In this document: one piece after another, positions 54,360 to 64,000 of the stretch
Layout: every line of letters starts with the position of its first letter
Position numbering within the stretch: the stretch's first letter is position 1
Assembly (NCBI GenBank): GCA_036362985.1
Contig: JAYGXS010000004.1
Span: 13,880,035-13,944,034 of the forward strand
Direction of reading: 5' to 3'
Origin: Ligula intestinalis
Taxonomy: Eukaryota > Platyhelminthes > Cestoda > Diphyllobothriidea > Diphyllobothriidae
Length of the DNA: 64,000 nucleotides
Program-made: the position numbers and the translations under genes
The notes under the pieces: generated by a model
Told to the model about the DNA's origin: nothing
Seen by the model: only the letters and a program-made list of their open reading frames with translations
Databases searched by the model: none

Positions 54360-55970
54360 TTAATGCTGGGAGTAGCCGAGTCAAATCTTAGTACAGTAGT
54401 CGCCGGTTATTAAGCCTACGGTTAATGGGCTCAGCCGCCCGATTTGGTCTGGGCCTGAGGTAGGCTTAATGACCGGCGACTACTGTTATACGAAAAAGAC
54501 CGACGACTAGATAAACTTTGTCTGACACCAAGTGCCATTCGTCCTCCTGGCTCCTAGGCTGCACCTCACAGATCGAACGCGATCTGCAAAGAAAAATAAA
54601 AACAAACGAAAATATCGTAACTGTGTCCCTAGAAAGCGCGTTCTACTGTCGCATTGGTCAGGATGGACTTTCTTCAGAAGGACAACTGCTTGTTGGACGA
54701 TTGTCAGTTCTATTCAGTTATATGCCTTATGCGCAACCGAGCCCGTAAAAACGCCGAGACACTGAATAATCGCGACGTTAATCACAATAAAAACTCAGAT
54801 ACAAGATCTTCGATCGACGGATGCATGGTTTGGTACTGTCGTTTGGCTAGTCAAGAAAATTTCTCAATTTGTGACCCAAAATTGAATAGCACTCAGTCCC
54901 AATCAATAGAGCTCCCCTGGAGAAAGCGGGGCCTTCTACGTCGCAGAAGAGTCGAGATGCGAGCAGGTCCCTCCCGTGCCTCTCCCCCTTCGTCAAGACG
55001 ACAGTTACTTTGTTAGCACACGTCAGCGTACAAGTTAACTTTGGTGACGAGTCAACAGGGTTTACACCTCTTGTAATCGTGCACGCACGCGCCATAAACC
55101 CCTACCAAGGTTTTTTCACACCTCAACGTAATCCAAAAATCAGTCCTGCTAGAGAAAACGCATATAAAATAGCTTCGGCACCTGTGGATCATGAAGAGAA
55201 AGCTTTACCACCTACATAAACGCAGTGTTAACAAATGCACGTAATCGCGTTCGTTTATCTAGACGCACAAGGGGAGAGGCTGCGTATTTGAATATGGTGG
55301 CGACGGTGCTAATGATGATGTTGATGCTATCGATGACGATGATGATGACGACGACGGCGATGTTGATGACGATTGTAAAATATTCGGATTCGATAATTAA
55401 CCAGATGCTTGAGGCCGGTCTGGTTGTTATCTTTTAACTCGTGAAGACGCGATCTTCCTTAGCGATCAGAAAACCAACTGGTTGAGAACGGTTTTATTAT
55501 TGGAGAGAGGTTTCGCGGATAAATGGCCTTCTAAAGCACACGAATCCACCGACAGCCGTAGGATTACTTGCAAGTCACACGCTATGTTATGCCTTTGGAT
55601 GAAGGCCTGCAAAAAAACCACACATGGTCTCTCGAATTTCTCTACTTCTACCGACTCTCACGATTCTGAAGCAAAATGATATTGTTGTCTTCTTATCGTG
55701 CTGCATTCTAACTCAAAGGTCCTCACTTAAACGAAAGCAACTGCAATGACATTGGCCCCCCGCTGTGGTGTACAGCTAGTACGTGCTGGCCTCTAACTGC
55801 CGGGAAAATCTCTCAGAGGTTAAACACCCCCACCTTGGTCACCTACCGCATGTGCGTTTACGGCAGAAAAAAATTGTGATGTTTGGCTGCCTTCAGGCAG
55901 CTCCACAGGTTGTCTCGGGGAGCTGGCGACATACTGCCTCGTAGTTATACGGGCTTTCTTTTAGGAAAAA
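54328..55970 (+). repeat. Segmental duplication, copy A
   Basis: Three blocks match copy B in order and orientation: X at 54328-55000 (interrupted by the MITE at 54394-54485), M at 55214-55779 and Y at 55803-55970. Identity is about 85-90% by eye in X. Reading frames conserved between copies show many replacement changes, so coding function is unlikely. (GAT)n-like repeats lie at 55311-55370. Confidence 0.8.
54394..54485. mobile_element. 92-bp MITE with CAGTAGTCGCCGG inverted ends
   Basis: The inverted ends pair over about 27 bp. The copy B counterpart at about 56683 lacks it, giving an empty site (TTAGTAATACG). The TA-rich target and CAGT ends fit a Tc1/mariner-type non-autonomous element; exact target duplication is ambiguous by one base. 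Confidence 0.75.
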
Positions 55971-56607
55971 GTTTACTAGAATAGCAAATGCACGAGAGTT
56001 AAGAAGTGCAAACATTTCTTATCGCATTTATGGGGAAACAAAGTTGAAGAATGGTTCAGATCAAACTGTACTTTTTTCTACCGATTCTTAAATTGTTGCG
56101 CTAGAGAGTCGGCGGGGATACCCGATATACATCATCCATGCAGTGGGGTGTGGGGCATCGAAACTAAACTACACTTATAAGATAGCTTTCCAACAGGACT
56201 ACGGTGTCCATTTTGTGGCCCAGTAGCCATCATCAGTCAATCAAAATCAAAGGCTGGACATGGATGACCTGCTGGTCATGGATTATGTTGAGCCTGGGAC
56301 AAGTTAAGAACAAGGAGAGATTCTAGGCAAGATATGCACGCGGATTCCACTTTTTGGATTCAATTGCGCACGGTCGCTGACAGCACCTAATTTGATTGGT
56401 GGTCGATAACTGCGTAAATATGTACCGGAGCAGCATGTCTCGCAGACTGCTCTTGAATTCAGAAATGATATACCTTATTGCATTACTGTGAGCCTACTTA
56501 GCCCTTTATATCCAGTGCCACTACGGTTGTTGCGTTTCTACGTGTTTAAATATCATACAATTTCTGACAGTTGAATGGCATTTGTAGACACCGTCGTATC
56601 AAATGAC
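55971..56607. other. Unannotated interval between duplication copies
   Basis: No supported feature. Confidence 0.35.
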
Positions 56608-57160
56608 AAATAAGTTACGTTAGCGGTCGGCTGAACGTTCATCAATTAATGATGGAAGTGGCCGAGTCAAATATTAGTAATACGAAAAAACGGACGAATA
56701 GAGGAACTTTGTCTGACACCAAGTGCCATTCGTCCTCCTGGCTCATAGGCTACGCCTTGTAGATCGAACGCGATCCGCAAAGGTAAATCAAAACAAACGA
56801 AAACATCGTAACTGTGTCCGCAGAAGGGGCGTTCTGCTGTCGCATTGGACAGGAGGGACTTTCTTCAGAAAGGCAACCGCTTACTGGACGGTTGTCAGTT
56901 CAATTCACTTGTATGCCTTATGCGCAACCGAGCCCGTAAAAACGCCGAGAAACTGAATCATCGCGACGTTAATCACAATAAAAACTCAGATACAAGATCG
57001 TCGATCGACGGACACTGTCATTTGGCTGGCCGAGAAAGCTTCTCAATTTGTGACCCAAAATTGAATAGCATTCAGTCCCGATCAATAGGGCTCCCCTGGA
57101 GAAAGCGAGGCCTCCTACGTCACAGTAGAGTCAAGATCCGAGGAGCCCCTTCCGTGCCGA

Positions 57161-57853
57161 TCTAGTCAAGGAACAATTAAGTTCCGCTTTGCCAAGGAGC
57201 TCGCAAAGCAGACCCTCAATGACCGTCACATAGTGACAAAGGTAATATGATGAAGAAGTGGATCCGACAAAGCAAAGGGAGACCGGAATGGCCATTTCTG
57301 GCTTATGAGCCGTCATCAGCCAGTCATACCCAATGTCGAGGGTTGGCAACCCCGAGATTTGAACCCGGCACCTTCGGTCATTGCGTTGGAGACGCTGCCT
57401 CTAGTCCACGGGTCCCCTACTTTGTCGGTTGTGATCGGGAATATGATGAATGAATGCAGGTGTTTCACCGATCTAGTCAAGGAACAATTAAGCTCCGCTT
57501 TGCCAAGGAGCTCGCAACGCAAACCCTCAATGAATGTTGGTATGTTAGATATGCTGATGACATGGTTGTTGGCCATCCTCTCAAAAGTCAGATACATCTC
57601 CAAGTACTGAAAGACGGCCTGCACCATATCTCAGTACAGTCGTTAACAAATGGCCTTCTACTAAATGGGCAGAACACAGTGCAGTGTATTTTCCGATTGA
57701 GACCAGCTCCCGGTCCTGAATCCATAGACATTTTGCCCAACGAGGTATCCTCTTTCCCGTACCTTGGTGTTACTTTGGCATCTAACCTCTCATTTACTCT
57801 TCATATTGATGGCCTTTTATTAAAATTCGTAAATTTTTTACATTTTATCCGTG
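57161..57853 (+). mobile_element. LINE-B copy 4, first part, with SINE inside
   Basis: 57161-57222 and 57471-57532 are two 62-bp copies of the same LINE-B segment (start CCGATCTAGTCAAGGAACAA) around a SINE-2. The second continues into WYVRYADDMVVGHPLKSQIH, DGLHHISVQSLTNGLLLNGQ and FPYLGVTLASNLSFTLHIDG, then stops matching at HFIRG. The rest of the LINE resumes at 58722. Confidence 0.75.
57235..57440 (-). mobile_element. SINE-2 copy 3
   Basis: Minus-strand head: GTGGACTAGAGGCAGCGTC (A-box region) and CCGGGTTCAAATCTCGGGG (B box). The body GTATGACTGGCTGATGACGG and tail AGAAATGGCCATTCCGGTCT follow. Confidence 0.75.
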
Positions 57854-58134
57854 GTGTTAACAAATACACGTAATCGCTGTTCGTTTATTTAGGCGTAGAA
57901 GGCGGAGAGGCTATGTATGTGAATATGCTGGCAAAGTTGTTGACGATGATGCTGATACTGTCGATGACGATGACGGTGACAACGACGGTGCTGATGACGA
58001 TTGTAGAATATTCAGATTCTATAATTAATCAGATGTTAAAGACCGGTTTGGTTGTTATCTTTTAACTTGTGTAGACGCGATCTTCCTTAGCGATAACAGT
58101 GCCAACTGTTTGAGAACGGTTCTGTTATTGGAGA

Positions 58135-58459
58135 TTAGGGAAAACATAAAAAGTAATCTTACGCACGACGTTTCCAAGTCTGGAAGCAGCGAGATAATTC
58201 CGCTTTTTGTGTGACCAATATAGGACATTTAAACAAGTGAGAAGGGGTTAGGAGCAACAAAGAGGGGTGTAAAACCGTAAAAGGGGACAATCAACTATAG
58301 CATAAATATAGTATGGTGTTAACTAATATAAAATGTCAAGTACTTGGAGTCAACGATAATGCCAAAGGTATAAACGGCAAGGTAATGCGTCCAGTGTTAA
58401 AGAAGGAGGCAGATGGTTATGTTACTGTTAACTGGAGGGGAGTGGGGGAAAATCGATCA
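58135..58459. mobile_element. 325-bp insertion with GGAG target duplication
   Basis: Absent from copy A at 55495, where TTATTGGAGAGAGG is continuous. Here GGAG occurs on both sides (58131-58134 and 58460-58463). Noncoding. The element type is not recognised; it contains a small hairpin followed by AACGTC on the minus strand, which might be a remote PLE-terminus relative. Confidence 0.6.
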
Positions 58460-58721
58460 GGAGAGAGGTTTCGTGGCTAAATAGCCCTATACAGCGCACG
58501 AGTACTTCTAAAGCCATAGGATTACTTGCAAGACACACGTTATGTTATGCCTTTGGATGAAAGCCCACACAAAACCACTCATGGTTTCTAGAATTCTTCT
58601 ACATCTACCGACTCTCATGATTCCGAGGTAAAACTAATTTGTTGTGCTCTTCTCGTGGTGAATCATAACTACAAGCCCTTGCTTAGACGAAATTAACTAC
58701 TCACTGTGGTGTACAGGTATT

Positions 58722-59255
58722 GCACAAACCCTAATCTGGCCTTTTGTAGATGCCTGTATTCTCCCCCTTATTCGTTATTGCTCTCCAGTTATTTTTCCAG
58801 CTATACTTTAAAAGGACCTGGTCAGTCTTAAATGTATCTTCCTAATGCTTTCTTCAGCTGCCGGTATTTCCTACGCTTTTTTAGCTGACATTATAATGCA
58901 GCGACAATTTAAAACGGTCCAGCAATTTGCTGATCGCATCCCTAGTGAGGTTGCTCACCCTCTCCACTCTGAACTAGTGGCTGCGAAGTCTTCCCATACA
59001 ATGCACCGAAGCTTCCGTCATATGTCTTGCCGCACATCAGCATTCTGTACTTCCACTCCTAGCACGTTACATCACGTGTGAATAAGCGAAAATTTCGAAG
59101 TTGAAAGCCGTCCTGTCTCGATGACAGACGTGGATATCGTGTAAACCTTTAAATTTTGAGTATTCTATGACCTTTTACCATACTTTATCACTTGCTCTCC
59201 ATGCATCGAGCCATTTTTTGCTGAAAATGTTGGATATTTACCTTCAAAATAAAGC
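58722..59255 (+). mobile_element. LINE-B copy 4, second part
   Basis: Starts at ACAAACCCTAATCTGGCC, matching 4507 in copy 1. It continues through MLSSAAGISYAFLADIIMQR, KTVQQFADRIPSEVAHPLHS and MHRSFRHMSCRTSAF to the shared 3' UTR. It is the remainder of the element interrupted at 57853. Confidence 0.75.
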
Positions 59256-59460
59256 ATTTCTCTCTCTTTCTCTCTGCTGTCCTCCACAAGCCGGGAAAAT
59301 CCTCCCAAAGGTTGAAAAACCCATCTTTCTCACCTACCGCATGTGCGTCTATAGCAAAATAAAGCGAGGTTTACGTGCCTGTAGGAAGCTACGAAGGTTG
59401 TCCCACGGGGCTGGTGACATACCATCTCTTACTAATACAGGCTGCCTTCTAGGGCCGAAA

Positions 59461-60894
59461 TTATAGTGGATGTGCTATCGTATGACATGTCCGCCAAAAT
59501 TTCAAAATGGTGTTTTTGACGAGAAAATCTTACTGAAGAAAGCTTTATTTTCTCATGAATTGTTAGCCAAAAGATCTAAATGTACTCTCGACGAGCAAAG
59601 ATTTCTTAGGCAGGGTTCAACTATTGATTATCATGCAGCATAATCTCCTGATAGGTCAGTCACGTCGAGAGGCCGGCATTCGCTGATTGGCCGCTGACTA
59701 TAAAAATCCTACTTGATAAAAGTGAACACTCAAATAGGATGAATTTTCTTTATTGATTTACGATTCCTTTATGAACCTAGCTATATTTTATAGAAAGCAT
59801 GCGCAAAAGTACTATTTCTTGTATTCATATAGTAGCGAATTGCGCCTTTAAAAGTTATGAATGAGGAAAGGGCAGTTCTCAGTTGGAAAACGTTTCTGAT
59901 TATGGGATATTTAAGGTCCCCAAAATGCCTCTTCCATAAAGGGCCGCACCTGTACATTTCTTAATGATGCTTGCAAAGTATTCACTACTGTCTGCATGCA
60001 CTGCAAATTTATATGTTCTGTTTATTATTGCTTCTTAATAGTGAATATAAATTTATCAGTCCCCTTATATGGACAATATATAACCTGCCGTTTGGAAGTC
60101 CTGAATGCAAGTGTAAGAGCATGTCGGGTTCAAATTATTCTGGAATTGAGAAAAAAGTTTTTGAAAACCGAAATTGATCATTTCTTCAAGGATAATTTTT
60201 GAAGGAGACCTGAGTAGCTACGAGACGAGCTTAAAATAATATATGTGAACACCTTTTTTCGTAAAGTATACGTGAATTTATAATGACATATAAAATTAAT
60301 CAGAAAAATTCAGGCTATTTAAGTTGCCATCTTTACCGACCGTAGTTTTCTTCAGGCTGCTGGAAAGTTCGTTTGAAAAAGGACACTTTTTAGTGGCTGA
60401 ACCCTTTTGGGTTTAAGCTGGGCGATGATCTGTAATGCAACCCCAACGAATTAATTACGCTGTGCGCATAAAGTGTCCAGTTTCTCCGCGGCGACCAGCT
60501 GTACATGCAAATAGACGATGCGGCGCTGGGTTCACCACTAGCGCAAGTGTTTTCCTGGGCAAGATGAAGAAAACAAGTCTAAAGGACATTGGCAATGACC
60601 TCGACTTTTACAGTTAGTAGATGAATAACATGCTTTGCCTGATAGGTCATAACACCGCCACCAAGACCGCGGGCCGGAAGTTTTACAGTGCACATTCCTG
60701 GCTCAAGTATTATATAGAGTCTTAGGCCGATAATGAAGTCGCTTTCTTCGGGGTCCTTCTACACAAGCAAGAGGATGGGTCTTTCCAGCGTAGGATATAT
60801 ATAGAGAAAACCTAGACGGTAAAATAACTTAAATTTCCCATTTTTGTCTCACTAAATATCAAAGGAAAGTTTTGTTAAGACCCGCTCCTGGTAC
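59461..60894. other. Unannotated interval
   Basis: AT-rich. Short overlapping frames near 59971-60202 lack recognisable motifs. Confidence 0.4.
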
Positions 60895-61010
60895 TTCTAT
60901 CGCAAAGTGGTTAAGGTTAAGCCGATTAAGCCCTAACTACTGCGATCTTCCAGGCCCGGTTCCTTAGAAGAAGCTAGAAGTCGTGGAAGACAAGGTAGAA
61001 GGAGATTGCA
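60895..61010 (+). repeat. Dispersed repeat R3, copy 2
   Basis: Counterpart of 52600-52740; both begin with a TATCGCA..GGTTAAG segment and share CTACTGCGATCTTCCAGGCC-type sequence. Confidence 0.5.
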
Positions 61011-62159
61011 TTGACAATGGAAGGCAGTTTGTAGATAGGACGAATGTAATGTATGTCAAATAGAGGGCTGCTTGTAGGCAGAATGTCATGTAGGCAAAAC
61101 AGAGGACGGTCTGAGGCACGACGTGTATTAAGGACGAAGGCACAGTTCTGGTCGCGAGTCATGCTGACACCGCCGTGTGGGGTAAATGTAATAGGCTGAA
61201 AGCTGGCCAATCAGGATAAGGGCAGGGGTGAGCCGCTGGCCAGGATCGAAGGCTGGTCAGTCAGAACAAAGAAAGGGGTGACCAAGTGTCCGTGACCTTG
61301 AGCAGCGCTTGACGCGCGCCTTGCGTCATGATGTCCCGACACTACGGACGGGCATACATAGCAGTATTCTGTACAGAATAAGTAGGAGAAGAATTAAAAG
61401 AAGGGTTGACTCGGCCTGGGGTGGAGTTCGACCATGAGGAGCCAGAGAGAGCGCCGCAGCCTCGCGTCCGCCGCGCACCGGGTCGAAAGGCCGAGTGAGT
61501 TCCGCCTTACCTGTTGAAAGGGCTCAGTGTGAATTGTGTTTCTGCCAGCCCTGAGAACAAACTCGGTAAATATCAGTAATCAGCGGTACGCAAAATCGAT
61601 TAACTGACTGACTGACTTGACTGCCAAGTCACGCTTAGTAGATCAGTCATCACAAGTGGCGAAGCAAGTCCAGTGTGGACCAGTAATCATCGATGCGCCA
61701 GAAATCGATTCACTGGCCACGTTGACAGAGCAGGCAGCACTGGGGGCAGGCTCCTACACTTCTAATTAACACGAACGCCAAACCGAAGAGCCCTTACGGG
61801 AGAGAAAGATAAAAGACCGATCGGCCAGAGAGAGAGAGTGCGCTTACTCAGCCAAGCACTTTAAGCAAGCAGCACACGTCTTTGAGGCTAAGATGGTTTG
61901 ACATATTTAGGTCAATTAACGAGCGGAAGCTAGGTCCATCGAGCAAATCAGCTTCAGTTCTAGCTTGGCTACCGGAACGATTGGCTGTGACTCAGCACCT
62001 CCATGCAGCTTAAATTTTGGATTATTGATTGTTTGATTGCCTGTATGCGTTCGCCTCGTGTAGGCGGATCGATAGCCTGCTGTGAGTGCGGCTGCTTGTT
62101 GCATGCACCCAAACAAGTTTAATCAGGAATTATTAGTCGAGGTACGAAATATCTGTTTC
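61011..62159. other. Unannotated interval
   Basis: Contains CTGACTGACTGACTTGACTG near 61605-61624. No gene recognised. Confidence 0.4.
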
Positions 62160-62440
62160 TCTGAAACCGTGAAGCAGAACTCCAACAGCTGCAGAAAACT
62201 ACTCCTTAAAACGGATATCCAGAGATATTCATTCTCAGGAATACTGACGAGCGAATCGCAAAAACTACTACCTTAACTGCCGAAAAGAAAGATCTGTTCA
62301 TAGGACTGCCTTTGTTAGGGGAGGTAACAAGCGAAAGGGTAAGAGGACGCCTGACGACAGCGACGATGAGCGCTTTCCAGCGGCGGACCTACGCGTATTT
62401 TTACGAACTCATCCTCCTACGATTTGGAGATTATGACCGA
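62160..62440 (+). mobile_element. Penelope-like element (lineage 1), linker fragment
   Basis: Broken plus-strand frames read AELQQLQKTT, then NGYPEIFILRNTDERIAKTT, then TLTAEKKDLFIGLPLLGEVT, then FPAADLRVF. This matches the RT-to-endonuclease linker of the 29.2- and 38.5-kb copies. The GIY-YIG part is missing. Confidence 0.75.
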
Positions 62441-62754
62441 CTAGTGTGACTGGTGTAAGAATGGTGTCGGAACAAGGTCAAGGTGGAACGCGGATTGATC
62501 ACATTCGAAGAAAGGTGAACTATTTATATAAATCGATTTAGAAAATTGGTATCCAAAGAAAGACAATCTGGTGGAAGAAGTTCGTTGGTTAACACTAACA
62601 AATTTTATTGTAAATCTTCGACTCTGACACACTAGGCAGTCCTCGGACGTGTGCAATATTTGTAGAGCACAGTCAGTATTTCAAACATACCGAAAAAATC
62701 AATAATGCTCTGTTGCCTTTGGTCAATACCAGGGCTTTTTGGTTGAATTTTTTT
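62441..62754. other. Unannotated interval
   Basis: No supported feature; it may be PLE 3' flank. Confidence 0.3.
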
Positions 62755-62870
62755 TCAGGCTTCCTTGAGGTGGTGTACATCGCATCGAATTCAACGTACC
62801 TATAAATGCAAGAGTCGTCAGAGTTAATAGCCTCTAGAAATTCGCGACCTTTCCTAAGAGAAGAGACGAA
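62755..62870 (-). mobile_element. Penelope-like element (lineage 2), C-terminal fragment
   Basis: The minus strand reads LRKGREFLEAINSDDSCIYR, then YVEFDAMYTTS. This matches KKGRELLEAMHSDNSCINRH then VELDGIYKHI of the 48.9-kb copy. Confidence 0.7.
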
Positions 62871-63149
62871 TTATATTTTTCGTTTTACTTATATAAATTA
62901 TCTGTAAGTACCAGCGCTTACCTTTGGAAAAATCTGCTGCCAATTCCTTCGTTGGTTTGGTTGGATACTGTTCGCTGACTGATAATAAAGCGTTCTGCAA
63001 TCCACGTGTCTTGCTTTCAGTGGTTGATACAAGTTCAAACCGTTAGATTATTTCTGAATTTCGGAAAAGTTCTATAGTTATTCTGCTTGTAGAGTCAAAA
63101 GTAATAAAGGCAAGTTTTTTGAGAAGAAGCTTTACCGAACACCGGAATC
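62871..63149. other. Unannotated interval
   Basis: No supported feature. Confidence 0.3.
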
Positions 63150-63380
63150 ATGATTTTATTGGTCTGAGTTTTCGGGCTCCTGTAGGAGTCCATCGTCAGA
63201 GATGGGGAAACAATAACAAATGAGGTGGCTACCGGCGGCGTGTGTACACAAAAACTAAAATTTGAATGTGTAGAAAATCAATAATTGTGTGGTTCGGCCG
63301 CCGACTCGCCACTGCAGACTATATTAGTCTGTGCAAGTAGGCGAGATCGGCATGTTGGGTGGGAATATTTGCAAAAATAA
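63150..63380 (-). mobile_element. PLE terminal (pLTR-like) region
   Basis: The minus strand of 63310-63370 matches 29830-29890 at roughly 52 of 60 bases (GCCGATCTCGCCTACTTGC and ATATAGTC..CAGTGGC). Downstream on that strand are the hammerhead-like motif and AATAAAA (63154-63160). Confidence 0.65.
63161..63206 (-). ncRNA. Hammerhead-ribozyme-like motif, long helix II
   Basis: Minus strand: CTGACGA (63199-63193) and GAAA (63173-63170) are perfect core strands. Helix II GGACTCC/GGAGCCC has one mismatch and a TACA loop. Helix III is minimal (GAAAACTC). Helix I is only TCT/AGA. The site would be after the C of ACTC. Short helices I and III are typical of minimal PLE hammerheads but reduce certainty. 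Confidence 0.6.
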
Positions 63381-64000
63381 AATCGTCAACGAAAACAAGC
63401 AACATTTATAGGAAGAAGGGGCAATAAAAAGTCATAGGAGAGGGGTGGGGTGGAGGGAAATAGGACCAGCAAGTGTTGCAACTCTTAAGCTCGATTGCTT
63501 AACGGCCGTAAACGCCCTTTCAATCAAACTGTTGAATTTTCGTTTGATCTTGTTCGATTTAACGAAGCTGCACGATTTTTTCCCGTTTCGCGCCGACTAA
63601 GAAGGAAATGAGGGAAACTCCTTCATAGCTGCTTGAGTAGTCGCGTAATGTTATCCTTCCTGCACAATCCTGACCTCATTTAACTATCTTTTAGACGAAC
63701 GATTGCTGGAATGACTGCTGTAAACTAAATTTAATTCGATTTTAAAGTCCGCTTCATTGGCCACTCCCTTGTGCCTGCCCTAAAACAATCCACAAAAAGC
63801 AGTCTGCGTCTAATGTCGCGGTTAAACATTCGCCTCCTTTTCCCTGGGGGATCTCAGTTTATCTTCCTCTGCCCTTTCACCCCCGTCCACCTGTTACGGT
63901 CGACAGTTCAGCCGCTCATCCACGGAAAGCGTAGGCCCGAAAGCGCAGAAGGAGTTGCGCTTGAATTAGCTTGCTGTAAAGTCTGTGAATTGTGCCTCAA
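63381..64000. other. Unannotated interval to window end
   Basis: No supported feature. Confidence 0.4.

Larger units (their letters stand above)
56608..59460 (+). repeat. Segmental duplication, copy B, with insertions
   Basis: Blocks X (56608-57160), M (57853-58720) and Y (59288-59460) match copy A in order. LINE-B DNA lies between X and M and again between M and Y, SINE-2 lies between X and M, and M carries a 325-bp insertion. Confidence 0.8.

Noticed and set aside
54532..56956. 77-codon frames conserved between the two duplication copies
   Set aside because: Differences between copies include many amino-acid replacements, and other frames are equally open. This looks like neutral divergence.
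1..64000. CRISPR arrays, operons or prokaryotic genes
   Set aside because: No regularly spaced direct repeats with unique spacers and no gene clusters. The content is entirely of eukaryotic repeat type.

Overview
This window looks like repeat-rich, intron-bearing genomic DNA from an invertebrate animal. A flatworm (possibly a cestode) is my best guess, but that is inference. The basis is one prominin-type five-span membrane protein gene with GT-AG intron signals, a very high density of decayed LINEs and Penelope-like elements (PLEs), tRNA-derived SINEs, and degenerate CCCTAA tracts. There are no operons or prokaryotic signals. Two runs of exactly 400 N (24637-25036 and 47171-47570) are assembly gaps. 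GENE: The only convincing cellular gene is on the minus strand at 9115-12408. It has one long exon of 974 codons, then a probable 180-base intron holding a (TGA)n microsatellite, then a short exon that supplies a tyrosine-rich cytoplasmic tail. An acceptor-like CAG lies 4 bases upstream of the first ATG, so a 5' exon or a trans-spliced leader is likely. LAYOUT: 1-1420 holds a CR1-like reverse transcriptase (minus strand, running off the window). 3055-5445 is a PLE with a nested LINE, ending in a hammerhead-ribozyme-like motif. 5848-8470 holds an LTR-like repeat, a CR1 3' end and a better-preserved PLE. 9115-12408 is the prominin gene. 12520-12798 is a foldback element with a telomere-like core. 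19262-22815 holds pieces of a second LINE family. 25795-26108 holds SINEs. 29136-38891 is a PLE-rich stretch with more hammerhead-like motifs, two of them in inverted orientation. 39297-39905 is a deletion derivative of the second LINE that keeps a 2A-like peptide motif. 39930-45900 holds telomere-like and LTR-like repeats. 46877-47864 is a 294-bp-arm palindrome around the second gap. 48557-50303 holds SINEs and a PLE of a second lineage. 51775-59460 holds SINEs, a palindrome, a small MITE and a two-copy segmental duplication broken by LINE, SINE and other insertions. 62160-63380 holds more PLE remnants and another hammerhead-like motif. HOW IT FITS TOGETHER: Apart from prominin, the content is an archive of retroelements. 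LINEs supply reverse transcriptase and probably mobilised the SINEs. PLEs supply RT plus GIY-YIG endonuclease, and their terminal repeats carry self-cleaving-ribozyme-like folds. Nearly all element reading frames are broken. The most interesting features are the hammerhead-like motifs (one family with a pairing-preserving double change in the core), the 2A-like motif in a LINE, the telomere-like foldback element, and the hidden last exon of the prominin gene. All similarity calls were made by eye.
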